From an uncultured Pseudomonadales bacterium (lineage in GTDB: Bacteria > Pseudomonadota > Gammaproteobacteria > Pseudomonadales > Cellvibrionaceae), in the NCBI GenBank assembly GCA_947488935.1, contig CANLBN010000002.1, positions 310,001-374,000 of the forward strand: DNA of 64,000 nucleotides. The letters are read 5' to 3'. The position numbers and the translations under genes were made by a program. Below, piece after piece: positions 30,230-39,409 of the stretch (position 1 is its first letter; every line of letters begins with the position of its first letter). Under the pieces are notes generated by a model that was given only the letters and a program-made list of their open reading frames with translations, ran no database searches and had not been told where the DNA came from.

Positions 30230-30535
30230 ATGTCTGATGCGTTAACAAAGGCAGAAATTGCAGAAAAATTATACAATGATTTAGGTTTAAATAAGCGCGA
30301 GGCAAAAGAGCTAGTAGAGCTCTTTTTTGAAAACATTCGCGGCTCATTGGAGCAAAATGAGCAGGTTAAGTTATCAGGCTTTGGTAATTTTGACTTGAGA
30401 GACAAAAAACAACGACCTGGACGTAACCCTAAAACCGGTGAAGAGATACCTATCTCGGCACGCAGGGTAGTGACATTTAGACCTGGTCAAAAACTAAAGA
30501 CTCGTGTAGAAGCCTATGCTGGAACCGACAAATAA
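30230..30535 (+). CDS. ihfA: Integration host factor alpha subunit
   Basis: DNA-bending subunit that pairs with IhfB; 101 residues. [31 protein letters not shown] forms the helical body, and the beta-arm region [27 protein letters not shown] carries the conserved proline that intercalates into DNA. Location directly after pheT is the standard gammaproteobacterial order. The end overlaps the MerR-family gene by 20 bases. Confidence 0.97.
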   Translation: MSDALTKAEIAEKLYNDLGLNKREAKELVELFFENIRGSLEQNEQVKLSGFGNFDLRDKKQRPGRNPKTGEEIPISARRVVTFRPGQKLKTRVEAYAGTDK

Positions 30536-30884
30536 CGACGAATTGCCTGTTATCCCAGGGAAGAGATACTTTACGATAGGTGAAGTTAGTGAGCTGTGCG
30601 CTGTTAAACCACATGTGTTGCGTTACTGGGAGCAGGAGTTCGAACAGTTAAAGCCAGTAAAGCGACGTGGTAACCGTCGCTATTACCAAAGGCAAGATGT
30701 ACTCACCATTCGTCAAATTCGTTCATTGCTTTACGATCAAGGCTTCACTATAGGTGGCGCCCGACAAAATATGCAAGTTGATACAAGTGATAGTAAAACT
30801 TCAACAGATGCAGAGTTTAACAATATGATCAGCTCTATTATTACAGAGCTTGAAGATATATTAGTTTTACTAAAAGCTAAATAA
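30516..30884 (+). CDS. MerR family transcriptional regulator
   Basis: A 122-residue winged-helix regulator. The N-terminal MerR domain (about 17-85) reads [25 protein letters not shown], then [15 protein letters not shown], a hallmark of the family. The C-terminus is short and lacks metal-binding cysteines, so the effector is not metal of the MerR/CueR type. This gene follows ihfA in many gammaproteobacteria and overlaps it by 20 bases here. Its regulatory targets are not evident from the sequence. Confidence 0.92.
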   Translation: MLEPTNNDELPVIPGKRYFTIGEVSELCAVKPHVLRYWEQEFEQLKPVKRRGNRRYYQRQDVLTIRQIRSLLYDQGFTIGGARQNMQVDTSDSKTSTDAEFNNMISSIITELEDILVLLKAK

Positions 30885-31049
30885 TATTATCAACATTGTT
30901 GTTGTCATTATCTATGGCTGCCTAAAAAGTAACTACCTATTCAACTCCTCCTAAAATCCTCCTTACTTAGACTCTCAAAGCGCTTGAAAAGAACGCTGCT
31001 TCCGGTATGATTGCGCCTCCTTACTAGTAGTGATCTACTAGAACTTATT

Positions 31050-31126
31050 CGGAGTGTAGCGCAGCCTGGTAGCGCACCACACTGGGGGTGTGGTGGTCGT
31101 CGGTTCAAATCCGGCCACTCCGACCA
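31050..31126 (+). tRNA. tRNA-Pro (GGG)
   Basis: A 77-base cloverleaf with acceptor stem CGGAGTG/CACTCCG, anticodon stem CCACA/TGTGG around the loop CTGGGGG (anticodon GGG), T loop TTCAAAT, discriminator A and encoded CCA. The position after ihfA and the MerR gene is conserved in pseudomonads and relatives. Confidence 0.97.
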
Positions 31127-31131
31127 TTAAT

Positions 31132-31167
31132 AAAAAAGGCCACATATTTTTGTGGCCTTTTTTATTA
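31132..31167 (+). terminator. Rho-independent terminator after tRNA-Pro
   Basis: AAAAAAGGCCAC, loop ATATTTTT, GTGGCCTTTTTT: a strong 12-bp stem with a T tract. The A/T symmetry makes it usable from both strands. Confidence 0.92.
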
Positions 31168-31584
31168 ACTGCTAGGTAGCTGAGTTTGTTCACTCGAACG
31201 TCCCGGTTCATAAAATCGTCGGGAAGGTTTTTGCTCCTCGGCAATTGCTCTAATCAGCTACGTCCACGTAGCGATGTAAAACCTGTATTCACACTATCCA
31301 TGACACTTGAGCGATTTGGGGCGCGTGTAAGCCTAGGTTCAGGGTGCATGAGTCGAATCTGGTATTCCACTAACTCTGATTATCTAATATAGCTCTATTA
31401 GTTTATCTTCTTGTTCAATTAATTAGTTATACTTGTATACTAATAGTGTATTGGGCTTTCTGGCGCTATTTAAAAATGCTATTGGTCGACAGCAGGTGAT
31501 TGGCGTATCAATTTACATGATGAAGCTGTAAAAGCTCAGTATTCATTTTTACAACACTATCATATATAAGTTATGGAGGTTTTT
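31168..31584. other. Intergenic region between tRNA-Pro and copC
   Basis: About 415 bases. A plus-strand open frame at 31186-31392 has no family signature and no good ribosome site, and I do not call it. The last 170 bases are AT-rich and probably contain the copC promoter. Nothing else is evident. Confidence 0.5.
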
Positions 31585-31944
31585 TTGACTGTACTGAGAC
31601 GCTTACTGTTTATTTTCTGTCTGATATTTACTGCTTTTTCTTTTGCTCATACAAAACTGCAGTCGACAATTCCTAGTGACCAATCTATTTTAATAGATAG
31701 TCCCGCTTTGATAGCTCTAAATTTTAACAAAGCAGTCAATCTTATAAAGCTAACGCTAAAAGATAGTAATAACAATAAAGTGAAGATTGACTTTACTCCT
31801 AGTAAAAATAAGAACTCTAACTTTAATGTCCCCCTTTCTAATAAATTATCGCAGGGCATTTATTCTGTAGCTTGGACTATTATTGGTGCCGATGGACATA
31901 AAGTTAAAGGTGACTTTAGTTTTACGTTAAAATCTACTGAATAA
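31585..31944 (+). CDS. copC: CopC-domain copper-binding periplasmic protein
   Basis: Exported copper carrier of 119 residues. An ATG four codons upstream exists, but a GGAGG at 31575-31579 lies inside it and sits five bases before the TTG at 31585, so TTG is the better start. The signal peptide LRRLLFIFCLIFTAFSFA ends before HTKLQSTIP, placing the copper-binding histidine at the mature N-terminus as in CopC. The second histidine is in GADGHKVKGDFSFTL. It is followed by copD 21 bases downstream. Confidence 0.85.
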   Translation: MTVLRRLLFIFCLIFTAFSFAHTKLQSTIPSDQSILIDSPALIALNFNKAVNLIKLTLKDSNNNKVKIDFTPSKNKNSNFNVPLSNKLSQGIYSVAWTIIGADGHKVKGDFSFTLKSTE

Positions 31945-31965
31945 TAATCGCGGTTCATAACTTTT

Positions 31966-32889
31966 ATGGCTGAATTAACGATTTGGACGTGGCTATTATT
32001 TCTCACTCAATTATTTTTTTATGTGAGTTGTGCATCTGTTATCGCCGCAAGTTTTTTGCTTCCATTCTTTGATAAAAAAGATATACAGATTGATTTTCAG
32101 TACTTTTTGGTAAAGTACGGCCAATGGATGTCATTGTTTGGGCTGTTAGCCGTTATTTTGAATTTTCTGTTATCTGTTGGTGCCTTTACTGAATCTGGCT
32201 TTACAGGCATGTTTGATACAACAATGTTCTCTATTACTTGGGCATCTTCTTTGGGAAGTGTTGCCAGCTATAGGTTGCTTGCTTTTTGTACCTTGTTTTT
32301 TTGCTTTTTTTTTTCTGTTAAGCCCTATGTACCACTGAGGTTGATGTATTATAAAAAAAATATTATTTCTATTTTTACGATTAGTGCCTTTTATCTTTTG
32401 GTGAGTTCATTTAGTAACAGTGGTCATAGTGTAGAGTTATCGTTAATACTGCGATATATATTAAGCTTGCATGTTTTTTTAGTGATGCTCTGGATTGGTT
32501 CTTTATATCCACTTTATAAGGCATGTTATCAATTGCCCAGTCAGCAGTTATACCAACTCATGCATAGTTTTGGAAAATACGCAGCCTGGTTGGTGGGTAT
32601 GTTAATTGCCTCTGGCCTAACAGTTTTGTATTTTCTTTTGCATAGTGTAGATGATTTTTTAAAAACAATTTATGGTAGATGGTTTTTAGCTAAGCTGATC
32701 GTTGTTCTTTTGATATTATTAATTGCCATGCGCCATAAGTTTTCTCTTGTTCCAAGAATACAAAAAAGTAATATAAGTAAACATCATTTGATTAAATCAA
32801 TACAGTTAGAGATGGTATTGATTCTTGCTGTTTTACTAATTACTTTTATTGTGAGTACTTTAGTGGGCCCAGAACATGGAAAGCACTGA
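31966..32889 (+). CDS. copD: CopD-like inner-membrane copper protein
   Basis: A 307-residue integral membrane protein with about eight hydrophobic segments spread from residue 5 to 300. SFSNSGHSVELSL and the VFLVMLWIGSLYPLY helix are typical of CopD. It probably moves copper delivered by CopC across the inner membrane. Only 21 bases separate it from copC, so the two form a small operon. No copA, copB or regulator is next to it. Confidence 0.88.
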   Translation: MAELTIWTWLLFLTQLFFYVSCASVIAASFLLPFFDKKDIQIDFQYFLVKYGQWMSLFGLLAVILNFLLSVGAFTESGFTGMFDTTMFSITWASSLGSVASYRLLAFCTLFFCFFFSVKPYVPLRLMYYKKNIISIFTISAFYLLVSSFSNSGHSVELSLILRYILSLHVFLVMLWIGSLYPLYKACYQLPSQQLYQLMHSFGKYAAWLVGMLIASGLTVLYFLLHSVDDFLKTIYGRWFLAKLIVVLLILLIAMRHKFSLVPRIQKSNISKHHLIKSIQLEMVLILAVLLITFIVSTLVGPEHGKH

Positions 32890-33516
32890 CTGTAAATAGA
32901 ATGGAGCCCAAATTCCTTACTAGTTATTGATGGTTATCCGTTCTTCAATATCGAAGTGATAGAGTGGCTATAAGATAGCTAAGAAGCAGATGTTCTAAGA
33001 TTAGGGGATATAGCTATTTTGTATATTATTGATATCGCCTCTAGTTTTAAAAATAAGGGTATTTAGGATAGTACCAATTATAAAAAATAGTAAAGAAGCG
33101 GAGGTTGGTTGACAACCCTGTCCCCAACTTATGTCGATGCGGCTATGCCCCCTAATAGGGACTCTAGTAGGTGAAGTCTTATTTAAGGTAAAATAATTCT
33201 TAAATGACTGTTTAATAGAGTAAATTTTTCTTTATAGCACAATTGTTTATGAAGGATAAGATTGAGAGCTTTATCTATAGAGTGGAAATCATCCTATATG
33301 AGTGACCACGAAGTCTATTTCAAAGACTTTTTAAGTGTATATTATACCTCGCTAATCGATATTGATGGATGTAAAGATCGTCTCTCGGTTTTTTTGCTTA
33401 TTGAATATTAGATTATAAAAAGAATTTAACTGTACAGCTTTTTATACAGAGATATAGAACTCTCTCTATGGCTCGATAGTTTAGTATGTATGGCTAGAAG
33501 AATAGGATAGTAAGAT
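32890..33516. other. Intergenic region before rmlB
   Basis: About 630 AT-rich bases with no convincing gene on either strand. A short inverted repeat TTTAAG/CTTAAA occurs near 33180-33210 and GTTGGTTGACAAC near 33105. Neither is strong. The region probably holds the rmlB promoter, and its low complexity may mark decayed DNA. Confidence 0.4.
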
Positions 33517-34647
33517 ATGAAAATTTTAGTAACAGGCGGTGCAGGATTTATTGGCTCTGCCGTTATTCGTGAGATTATAGGCAACACGGATCACTCGGTC
33601 GTTAATCTTGATAAGTTAACCTATGCAGGTAATCTGAATTCATTAATTACTGTTGACAAATCAAAGAATTATCAGTTCGTGCAAATTGATATCTGTAATA
33701 AAACTGATGTGGAGAATACCCTCAATAAATATCAACCCGACGTTATTATGCACTTAGCCGCTGAGTCTCATGTAGATCGTTCTATAGATGGTCCGGCTGA
33801 ATTCCTACATACTAATATCATAGGCACCTTCAACCTTCTTGAGTGTGCTCGAGCTTATTATGATATTTTAAGTGAGGAGAGAAAAGCTGCATTCCGTTTT
33901 CATCATATATCTACTGACGAAGTTTATGGAGACCTCGCAAGTGATCTGCTGTTTACTGAAGAAACACCTTATGCACCTAGCTCACCATATTCTGCGAGTA
34001 AAGCGAGTTCTGATCATCTAGTACGTGCTTGGCGGCGTACCTACGGCCTGCCGGTGCTGATTACAAATTGTTCGAATAATTATGGCCCTTATCACTTTCC
34101 TGAGAAGTTAATCCCACATATTATTATTAATGCGTTACAGGGTAAGCCACTACCTATTTATGGTAAAGGTGATCAAGTCCGTGATTGGTTGTATGTAGAA
34201 GATCATGCCCGTGCATTATTGACAGTATTGGAAAAGGGTATGATCGGTGAGACATATAATATTGGAGGGCATAACGAATATAAAAATATTGATGTTGTTA
34301 ATATCATTTGTGAAATTCTCGAAGAGTTGGTACCAGAAAGCCCCTATTCTTGTATGTCTGAAGAAGTGGGGTTGAATTGTCATTCTGATGGAAGCTGCGA
34401 TTCAAAAGGTTTTAAATCATTAATTACTTATGTAACAGATAGGCCTGGACATGATATGCGTTATGCTATTGATGCAGCTAAGATAAAGGGTGATTTAGGT
34501 TGGTCTCCTGTTGAAACTTTTGAGTCTGGCATACGCAAAACCGTCAGTTGGTATCTAAATAACAAGCTATGGTGGCAAAATGTCCTTGATGGTAGCTACC
34601 AGCTAGGGCGATTAGGCAAAATAGAAACAAAATTAGAGAAGAAATAG
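33517..34647 (+). CDS. rmlB: dTDP-glucose 4,6-dehydratase
   Basis: Second enzyme of dTDP-rhamnose and other dTDP-deoxysugar pathways; 376 residues. [18 protein letters not shown] (residues 3-20), [43 protein letters not shown] and [15 protein letters not shown] (catalytic YxxxK) are unmistakable. The C-terminal third carries a slightly long, cysteine-containing loop ([16 protein letters not shown], near 285-305) before the conserved [14 protein letters not shown]. It is followed directly by rmlA. rmlC and rmlD are not in the window. Confidence 0.97.
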   Translation: MKILVTGGAGFIGSAVIREIIGNTDHSVVNLDKLTYAGNLNSLITVDKSKNYQFVQIDICNKTDVENTLNKYQPDVIMHLAAESHVDRSIDGPAEFLHTNIIGTFNLLECARAYYDILSEERKAAFRFHHISTDEVYGDLASDLLFTEETPYAPSSPYSASKASSDHLVRAWRRTYGLPVLITNCSNNYGPYHFPEKLIPHIIINALQGKPLPIYGKGDQVRDWLYVEDHARALLTVLEKGMIGETYNIGGHNEYKNIDVVNIICEILEELVPESPYSCMSEEVGLNCHSDGSCDSKGFKSLITYVTDRPGHDMRYAIDAAKIKGDLGWSPVETFESGIRKTVSWYLNNKLWWQNVLDGSYQLGRLGKIETKLEKK

Positions 34648-34649
34648 TG

Positions 34650-35522
34650 ATGGATATTAAAGGAATTATACTAGCTGGCGGCAGTGGTACTCGTTTATAC
34701 CCTATAACCCAAGGTGTCTCCAAACAACTATTGCCCGTTTACGACAAACCCATGGTGTTTTACTCTTTGTCCGTATTAATGTTGGCAGGAATTAAAGATA
34801 TTTTACTCATATCCACGCAAGATGATATTCCTAGCTACCAAAAATTATTGGGTGATGGGCAGCAGTATGGAATAAATATTAGTTATTGTATTCAACCAAG
34901 CCCTGATGGTTTGGCGCAAGCCTTTATTTTAGGCGAAGAGTTTATTGGCGATAGCAATGTGTGCTTAATACTCGGCGATAATGTCTTTTATGGCAATGGA
35001 TTAACCGAAAAGCTTATTGCGGCTACTAATCGTCCAGTCGGGGCAACTATTTTTGGGTATCAAGTAACTGATCCTGAGCGTTTTGGCGTTGTCGAGTTTG
35101 ATGAGCAGTTTCTTGCGGTGTCGATTGAAGAAAAACCCGTGAAGCCTAAATCGAATTATGCAGTAACCGGTTTGTATTTCTATGATAAAGATGTTGTAGG
35201 TATTGCTAAAAATATTAAGCCCTCTGCGCGAGGTGAGCTAGAAATTACATGTGTGAATAATGCTTATCTTAAGCGTGGTGATCTTAATGTGGAGTTGTTA
35301 GGTCGAGGGCATGCTTGGTTGGATACTGGCACTCACGATAGCCTCATGGAGGCTGGACATTTCGTGCAAACAATAGAGCGTCGCCAAGGTTTAAAGATAG
35401 CATGCTTGGAGGAAATAGGTTTCAATAATGGGTGGATTTCGAAAAAGCAATTATTGAGGCAAGCTCAATTACTTAAGAAGAGTGAATATGGACAGTATCT
35501 ATTTAAAGTTGTGGGGGAATGA
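34650..35522 (+). CDS. rmlA: Glucose-1-phosphate thymidylyltransferase
   Basis: Makes dTDP-glucose; 290 residues from the ATG at 34650 (a GTG one codon earlier overlaps the rmlB stop). [14 protein letters not shown] with the following [11 protein letters not shown] forms the nucleotide-binding loop. [39 protein letters not shown] and [15 protein letters not shown] are typical of RmlA. The order rmlB-rmlA, with two bases between stop and start, implies coupled translation. Confidence 0.97.
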   Translation: MDIKGIILAGGSGTRLYPITQGVSKQLLPVYDKPMVFYSLSVLMLAGIKDILLISTQDDIPSYQKLLGDGQQYGINISYCIQPSPDGLAQAFILGEEFIGDSNVCLILGDNVFYGNGLTEKLIAATNRPVGATIFGYQVTDPERFGVVEFDEQFLAVSIEEKPVKPKSNYAVTGLYFYDKDVVGIAKNIKPSARGELEITCVNNAYLKRGDLNVELLGRGHAWLDTGTHDSLMEAGHFVQTIERRQGLKIACLEEIGFNNGWISKKQLLRQAQLLKKSEYGQYLFKVVGE

Positions 35523-35579
35523 TGACGGTATGAAAGTAATAAATCGAAAGAAGTAATAATTAAAAGTGTATAAAACATA

Positions 35580-35607
35580 CTAACAGCGCTATTTATAGCG
35601 CTGTTAG
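35580..35607. terminator. Hairpin between convergent rmlA and the aminotransferase gene
   Basis: Perfect 12-bp inverted repeat CTAACAGCGCTA/TAGCGCTGTTAG with loop TTTA, placed between two convergent genes. No clean T tract follows on either strand, so it is a probable shared terminator rather than a certain one. Confidence 0.6.
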
Positions 35608-35615
35608 TAAAAAAC

Positions 35616-36743
35616 TTAAGAAACTTTATTGAGAGCTTCTTCTAAGCTTGCAACGGTACGATCAACATTTTGCAGTTTATCTAAACCGAATAAACCGATT
35701 CTAAAGGTTTTGTAATCTTCTGGCTCATCACAGCGTAGTGGTACACCTGCAGCAATTTGTAAGCCAGCAGCCTTAAACTTAGAGCCATTGTGCATATCGC
35801 CATCATCAGTGTATAAAACAACAACACCTGGTGCGCCAAAGCCATCTGCAGCAACGCTTTTATAGCCTTTACTCGCAAATAATGCGCGTACTTTATCGCC
35901 TAGCTCTTGTTGGTTTGCTTTTACTTTATCAAAGCCATATTCAGCTGTTTCTTGCATAACTTTATTAAAGGTAGTTAGGCCGTCGGTTGGCATCGTTGCA
36001 TGGTAGGCGTGACCACCGTTTTCGTAGGCTTGCATAATTTGATGCCACTTGCCAAGGTCACAGGCATAACTCGTGCTTTTAGTTTTGCCCATTTGCTCAA
36101 GACCACGCTCACTTAACATAACAAGACCGGCACAGGGTGAGCCGCTCCAGCCTTTTTGTGGAGCGCTAATTAAAACATCAACACCGGTGGCTTCCATATC
36201 AACCCAAATCGTACCGGAGGCAATACAGTCTAATACCATAATACCGCCAACACTGTGTACAGCATCTGCAACAGCTTTAATATAAGCGTCAGGTAAAATC
36301 ATACCTGCTGATGTCTCTACGTGTGGTGCAAAAACAACATCGGGCTTTTCAGACTGAATAGTAGCGACAACTTCATCGATAGGAGCAGGGGAGAAGGGTG
36401 ACTGATGCTCATCGGCTGCACGACGTGCTTTTAACACAGTAGAGCTTGCAGGAATGTTGCCCATCTCAAAAATTTCTGTCCAGCGAAAGCTAAACCAGCC
36501 GTTGCGTACAACGAGAGTCTTTTTATCGGTTGCAAATTGTCTTGCAACGGCTTCCATACCAAAAGTACCGCTACCTGGTACGACAATGGCTGCTTGTGCG
36601 TTATAAGTACTTTTTAATGTAGCAGAGATAGATTTCATCGTATCTTGAAATGATTGCGACATATGATTTAGAGAGCGATCGGTATAAACAACAGAGTACT
36701 CTAACAATCCATTTGGATCTGTATCGGGAAGTAAACCAGGCAT
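35616..36743 (-). CDS. Class V PLP aminotransferase, candidate for sulfonate (taurine-type) deamination
   Basis: A 375-residue aminotransferase of the AGXT/serine-glyoxylate/2-aminoethylphosphonate class. The PLP lysine is Lys197 in SAPQKGWSG, with VLDCIASG (Asp172) stacking the cofactor and VVPGSGTFGMEA near residue 54. The start has a clean AGGAG ribosome site. It is divergent from xsc, whose enzyme uses sulfoacetaldehyde. I infer that it makes sulfoacetaldehyde from taurine or a related amine. Known taurine aminotransferases (Tpa, Toa) are class III, so this would be a different enzyme for the step. Alanine-glyoxylate transamination is the main alternative. Confidence 0.8.
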   Translation of the reverse strand: MPGLLPDTDPNGLLEYSVVYTDRSLNHMSQSFQDTMKSISATLKSTYNAQAAIVVPGSGTFGMEAVARQFATDKKTLVVRNGWFSFRWTEIFEMGNIPASSTVLKARRAADEHQSPFSPAPIDEVVATIQSEKPDVVFAPHVETSAGMILPDAYIKAVADAVHSVGGIMVLDCIASGTIWVDMEATGVDVLISAPQKGWSGSPCAGLVMLSERGLEQMGKTKSTSYACDLGKWHQIMQAYENGGHAYHATMPTDGLTTFNKVMQETAEYGFDKVKANQQELGDKVRALFASKGYKSVAADGFGAPGVVVLYTDDGDMHNGSKFKAAGLQIAAGVPLRCDEPEDYKTFRIGLFGLDKLQNVDRTVASLEEALNKVS

Positions 36744-37273
36744 TTTAACTCCTAAAATAACGGTAATTTAATGTGTGTGATTGAATGTATAGTTGAATTT
36801 GTTTTATGCATTATTTTTTGCGTGCTTTTCTATAGCCCGTATGACTCTACATATGGCGCTATAATATGCTAATAATCATTGGTGGTAGTGTGCCAGATTC
36901 AATCTTTATGTAGTACCATTTTTTGACTTGTTTTTCACAAAAATGAAAAAATCTTTATGAAATATTTATCCTATTTGTTGTGTTAAATGAGAGCTTAGAA
37001 AATATACATCGATACTCGTGTAGCTTTGACCTGCTGAATCTTATGTTTTAAGTATCTTGTATATTATTTTAAATGGCTTTTATCCGTTGATTCGCTATGT
37101 CTTTGGGGGCATTTTGGCTGTAAGGGTTTAATTATCTAATGTTGAAATTCTTATTGATAAGAGTATAAAGACAGAGGCCGTTATTGGTATGGCATAGGTA
37201 TGAGTAACAAGGCTTCATTAGCAATAGATATAAGAAAACCTACTATAGGTCCAAAGTAGTTTATGTGATGATC

Positions 37274-37301
37274 TTGTAAATTTTACCGATTTATATATAA
37301 T
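37274..37301 (+). promoter_or_regulatory. Sigma-70-like promoter candidate upstream of xsc
   Basis: TTGTAA (37274-37279), a 16-base spacer and TATAAT (37296-37301), about 250 bases before the xsc start. This would give a long leader containing the TGGAC direct repeat and the hairpin. The TGGAC repeat downstream of the start point would suit repression, so another promoter closer to xsc is possible. Confidence 0.4.
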
Positions 37302-37362
37302 ATCGCTCACTTAAATGCATTTTTGAGAGCATAAGAATCAATTAAGAGTGTATTTGAAGAAA

Positions 37363-37393
37363 CTGGACTGGTTTAAATAATTTATTTGGACCT
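37363..37393 (+). promoter_or_regulatory. Direct TGGAC repeat, TauR-like operator candidate
   Basis: CTGGACT at 37363-37369 and TTGGACCT at 37386-37393 form a direct repeat with a 23-base period (about two helical turns). A third copy lies inverted at 37247-37254. The MocR-type regulator TauR of taurine genes is reported to bind CTGGACYTAA-like direct repeats, as I recall it. The match is partial and no tauR gene is in the window. Confidence 0.4.
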
Positions 37394-37482
37394 ACTCTAT
37401 AGTGGTTACAAGCGTTATTCTATCCCGATAACTTAAACGCCGATATTATCATCGTCTGAGTTAACAACACGATTTCATGTAA

Positions 37483-37515
37483 ACGGAATTGCTGCAAAGC
37501 AACTTCGGTTTATTT
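37483..37515 (+). promoter_or_regulatory. Imperfect hairpin followed by a T-rich stretch in the xsc leader
   Basis: TAAAC/GTTTA, GAA/TTC and TTGC/GCAA pair around the loop TGCAAA, with a G-G mismatch and a bulged C. The next 20 bases are T-rich. It ends about 35 bases before the xsc start and could be an attenuator or a mRNA-stabilising structure. Confidence 0.35.
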
Positions 37516-37549
37516 TTATTTATTTTAATAATAGTTAAGGACTGTAATT

Positions 37550-39313
37550 ATGGCTCGCATGACTCCTAGTGAAGCATTTGTTGAAACTATGGTAGCCAAT
37601 GGTGTAACCGATATTTTCGGTATCATGGGCTCTGCATTCATGGATGCTATGGACATTTTTGCTCCAGCTGGCATTCGTTTAATTCCTGTTGTTCACGAAC
37701 AAGGCGCTGCGCACATGGCTGATGGCTATGCTCGTGCAACTGGTCGTCACGGTGTTGTGATTGGCCAAAATGGCCCAGGTATTTCTAACTGTGTAACTGG
37801 TATTGCAGCAGCATTTTGGGCTCACAGTCCTGTTGTTATGATCACACCAGAAACTGGAACAATGACTCAAGGTTTAGGTGGTTTCCAAGAAGCTAACCAA
37901 CTACCAATGTTCCAAGAATTTGTTAAATATCAAGGTCATGTAACTCACCCACACCGTATGGCTGAATACACTGGTCGTTGTTTTGATCGTGCTATGTCTG
38001 AAATGGGACCAACCCAATTAAACATTCCTCGCGATTACTTCTATGGCGATTGTGATGTTGATATCCCACAACCACAAGTACTTGATCGTGGACCTGGTGG
38101 TGAGAAAAGCCTTCAAGAAGCTGCTGATCTTTTAGCATCTGCTAAATTCCCAGTGATTGTATCTGGTGGCGGTGTTGTTATGGGTGATGCTATCGAAGAG
38201 TGTAAAGCACTTGCAGAGCGTCTTGGTGCTCCTGTTGTAAACAGCTACCAGCATAACGATTCATTCCCAGCTAGCCACCCATTATGGTGTGGTCCTCTAG
38301 GCTACCAAGGTTCTAAAGCGGGCATGAAATTGATCGCTCAAGCCGACGTTGTTGTTGCACTAGGTTCACGTTTAGGGCCTTTCGGTACTTTGCCACAACA
38401 CGGTATGGACTACTGGCCAAAAGACGCAAAAATCATTCAAATCGATGCCGACAACAAAATGTTAGGTCTTGTTAAAAAGATCTCTGTTGGTATTTGTGGT
38501 GATGCAAAAGCAGCTGCTTCTGTACTTGTTCGCTTATTAGAAGGTAAAACATTAGAGTCTGATGCATCTAAAGCAGATCGTGCGGCTCTAATCGCTTCTG
38601 AAAAAGCAGCGTGGGAAAAAGAACTTGATGAGTGGACTCATGAGAAAGATGATTACAGTCTTGACATGATCGCTGAGCAAGAAGCTGAAGAAGGTAGCTG
38701 GTTACACCCACGTCAAGTATTGCGTGAGCTTGAAAAAGCAATGCCTGCTGACGTTATGGTATCTACTGATATTGGTAACATTAACGCTGTTGCACACAGC
38801 TACTTACGTTTTGAGCGTCCACGTTCTTTCTTTGCTCCTATGAGCTTTGGTAACTGTGGTTATGCTCTTCCTGTAATGATGGGTGCAAAATGTGCTGCTC
38901 CTGAGCGTCCTGCTGTTGCATACGCTGGTGATGGTGCTTGGGGTATGAGCTTAATGGAAATCATGACTGCTGTTCGTCACGATATTCCTGTAACGGCTGT
39001 TGTATTCCACAACCGTCAATGGGGTGCTGAGAAGAAGAACCAAGTTGAATTCTACAACCGTCGCTTTGTTGCTGGTGAGCTTGAAAGTGAAAGCTTTGCT
39101 GAAATCGGTCGTGCGATGGGTTCAGAAGGTATGACTATCGACAAGCTAGAAGATGTAGGTCCTGCGCTTAAGAAAGCAATCGACATGCAAATGAACGAAG
39201 GTAAAACCACAGTAATCGAGATTATGTGTACTCGTGAACTTGGCGACCCGTTCCGTCGTGACGCGCTAGCTAAACCAACTCGTTTCTTAGATAAGTACAA
39301 AGATTACGTTTAA
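37550..39313 (+). CDS. xsc: Sulfoacetaldehyde acetyltransferase
   Basis: Thiamine-diphosphate enzyme converting sulfoacetaldehyde plus phosphate to sulfite and acetyl phosphate. The 587-residue length is right. Near the N-terminus are GIMGSAFMDAMDIF and the catalytic region VVHEQGAAHMADGYARATGRHGVVIGQNGPGISNC, whose glutamate activates the cofactor. The central NAD/FAD-like domain follows, and the ThDP-binding motif GDGAWGMS with a downstream NN-type HNRQWGAEKKNQ is near 460-500. Codon use is strongly biased to GGT, GTT and CGT, unlike neighbours, pointing to high expression. An AAGGA ribosome site precedes it. It is the core of the sulfonate pathway here. Confidence 0.96.
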   Translation: MARMTPSEAFVETMVANGVTDIFGIMGSAFMDAMDIFAPAGIRLIPVVHEQGAAHMADGYARATGRHGVVIGQNGPGISNCVTGIAAAFWAHSPVVMITPETGTMTQGLGGFQEANQLPMFQEFVKYQGHVTHPHRMAEYTGRCFDRAMSEMGPTQLNIPRDYFYGDCDVDIPQPQVLDRGPGGEKSLQEAADLLASAKFPVIVSGGGVVMGDAIEECKALAERLGAPVVNSYQHNDSFPASHPLWCGPLGYQGSKAGMKLIAQADVVVALGSRLGPFGTLPQHGMDYWPKDAKIIQIDADNKMLGLVKKISVGICGDAKAAASVLVRLLEGKTLESDASKADRAALIASEKAAWEKELDEWTHEKDDYSLDMIAEQEAEEGSWLHPRQVLRELEKAMPADVMVSTDIGNINAVAHSYLRFERPRSFFAPMSFGNCGYALPVMMGAKCAAPERPAVAYAGDGAWGMSLMEIMTAVRHDIPVTAVVFHNRQWGAEKKNQVEFYNRRFVAGELESESFAEIGRAMGSEGMTIDKLEDVGPALKKAIDMQMNEGKTTVIEIMCTRELGDPFRRDALAKPTRFLDKYKDYV

Positions 39314-39372
39314 TTCGTATTTTAGTGAAAAAGAAGTTGTTAGCTAATGTTTATTAGTTAACTTAACTTATA

Positions 39373-39409
39373 AAACCGGACTGAGGGTCTCCCTCCGTCC
39401 GGTTTTTTA
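39373..39409 (+). terminator. Rho-independent terminator after xsc
   Basis: AAAACCGGAC followed by an inner AGGG/CCCT hairpin and GTCCGGTTTTTT. The strong GC stem and T run lie between xsc and pta, so pta and the AAA+/VWA genes depend on read-through or a second promoter. Confidence 0.93.

Larger units (their letters stand above)
36744..37549. promoter_or_regulatory. Divergent control region between the aminotransferase gene and xsc
   Basis: An 806-base AT-rich region with no convincing gene. It contains three TGGAC half-sites (37248-37253 on the minus strand, 37364-37368 and 37387-37391 on the plus strand), a promoter-like pair and a leader hairpin, each listed separately. The unusual length for a divergent spacer suggests complex regulation or a small untranslated RNA, but no specific RNA could be identified. 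Confidence 0.5.

Noticed and set aside
31038..31244. Minus-strand open frame across tRNA-Pro
   Set aside because: The translation with GFEPTTTTPPVW is the known false product of an antisense proline tRNA gene.
31186..31392. Plus-strand open frame of 68 codons after tRNA-Pro
   Set aside because: No domain, poor start, and it overlaps a terminator region. Chance open frame is more likely.
37440..37549. Thiamine-pyrophosphate riboswitch upstream of the thiamine-dependent enzyme gene xsc
   Set aside because: Only an isolated CTGAG is present; the other conserved THI-box elements and the right order are missing.
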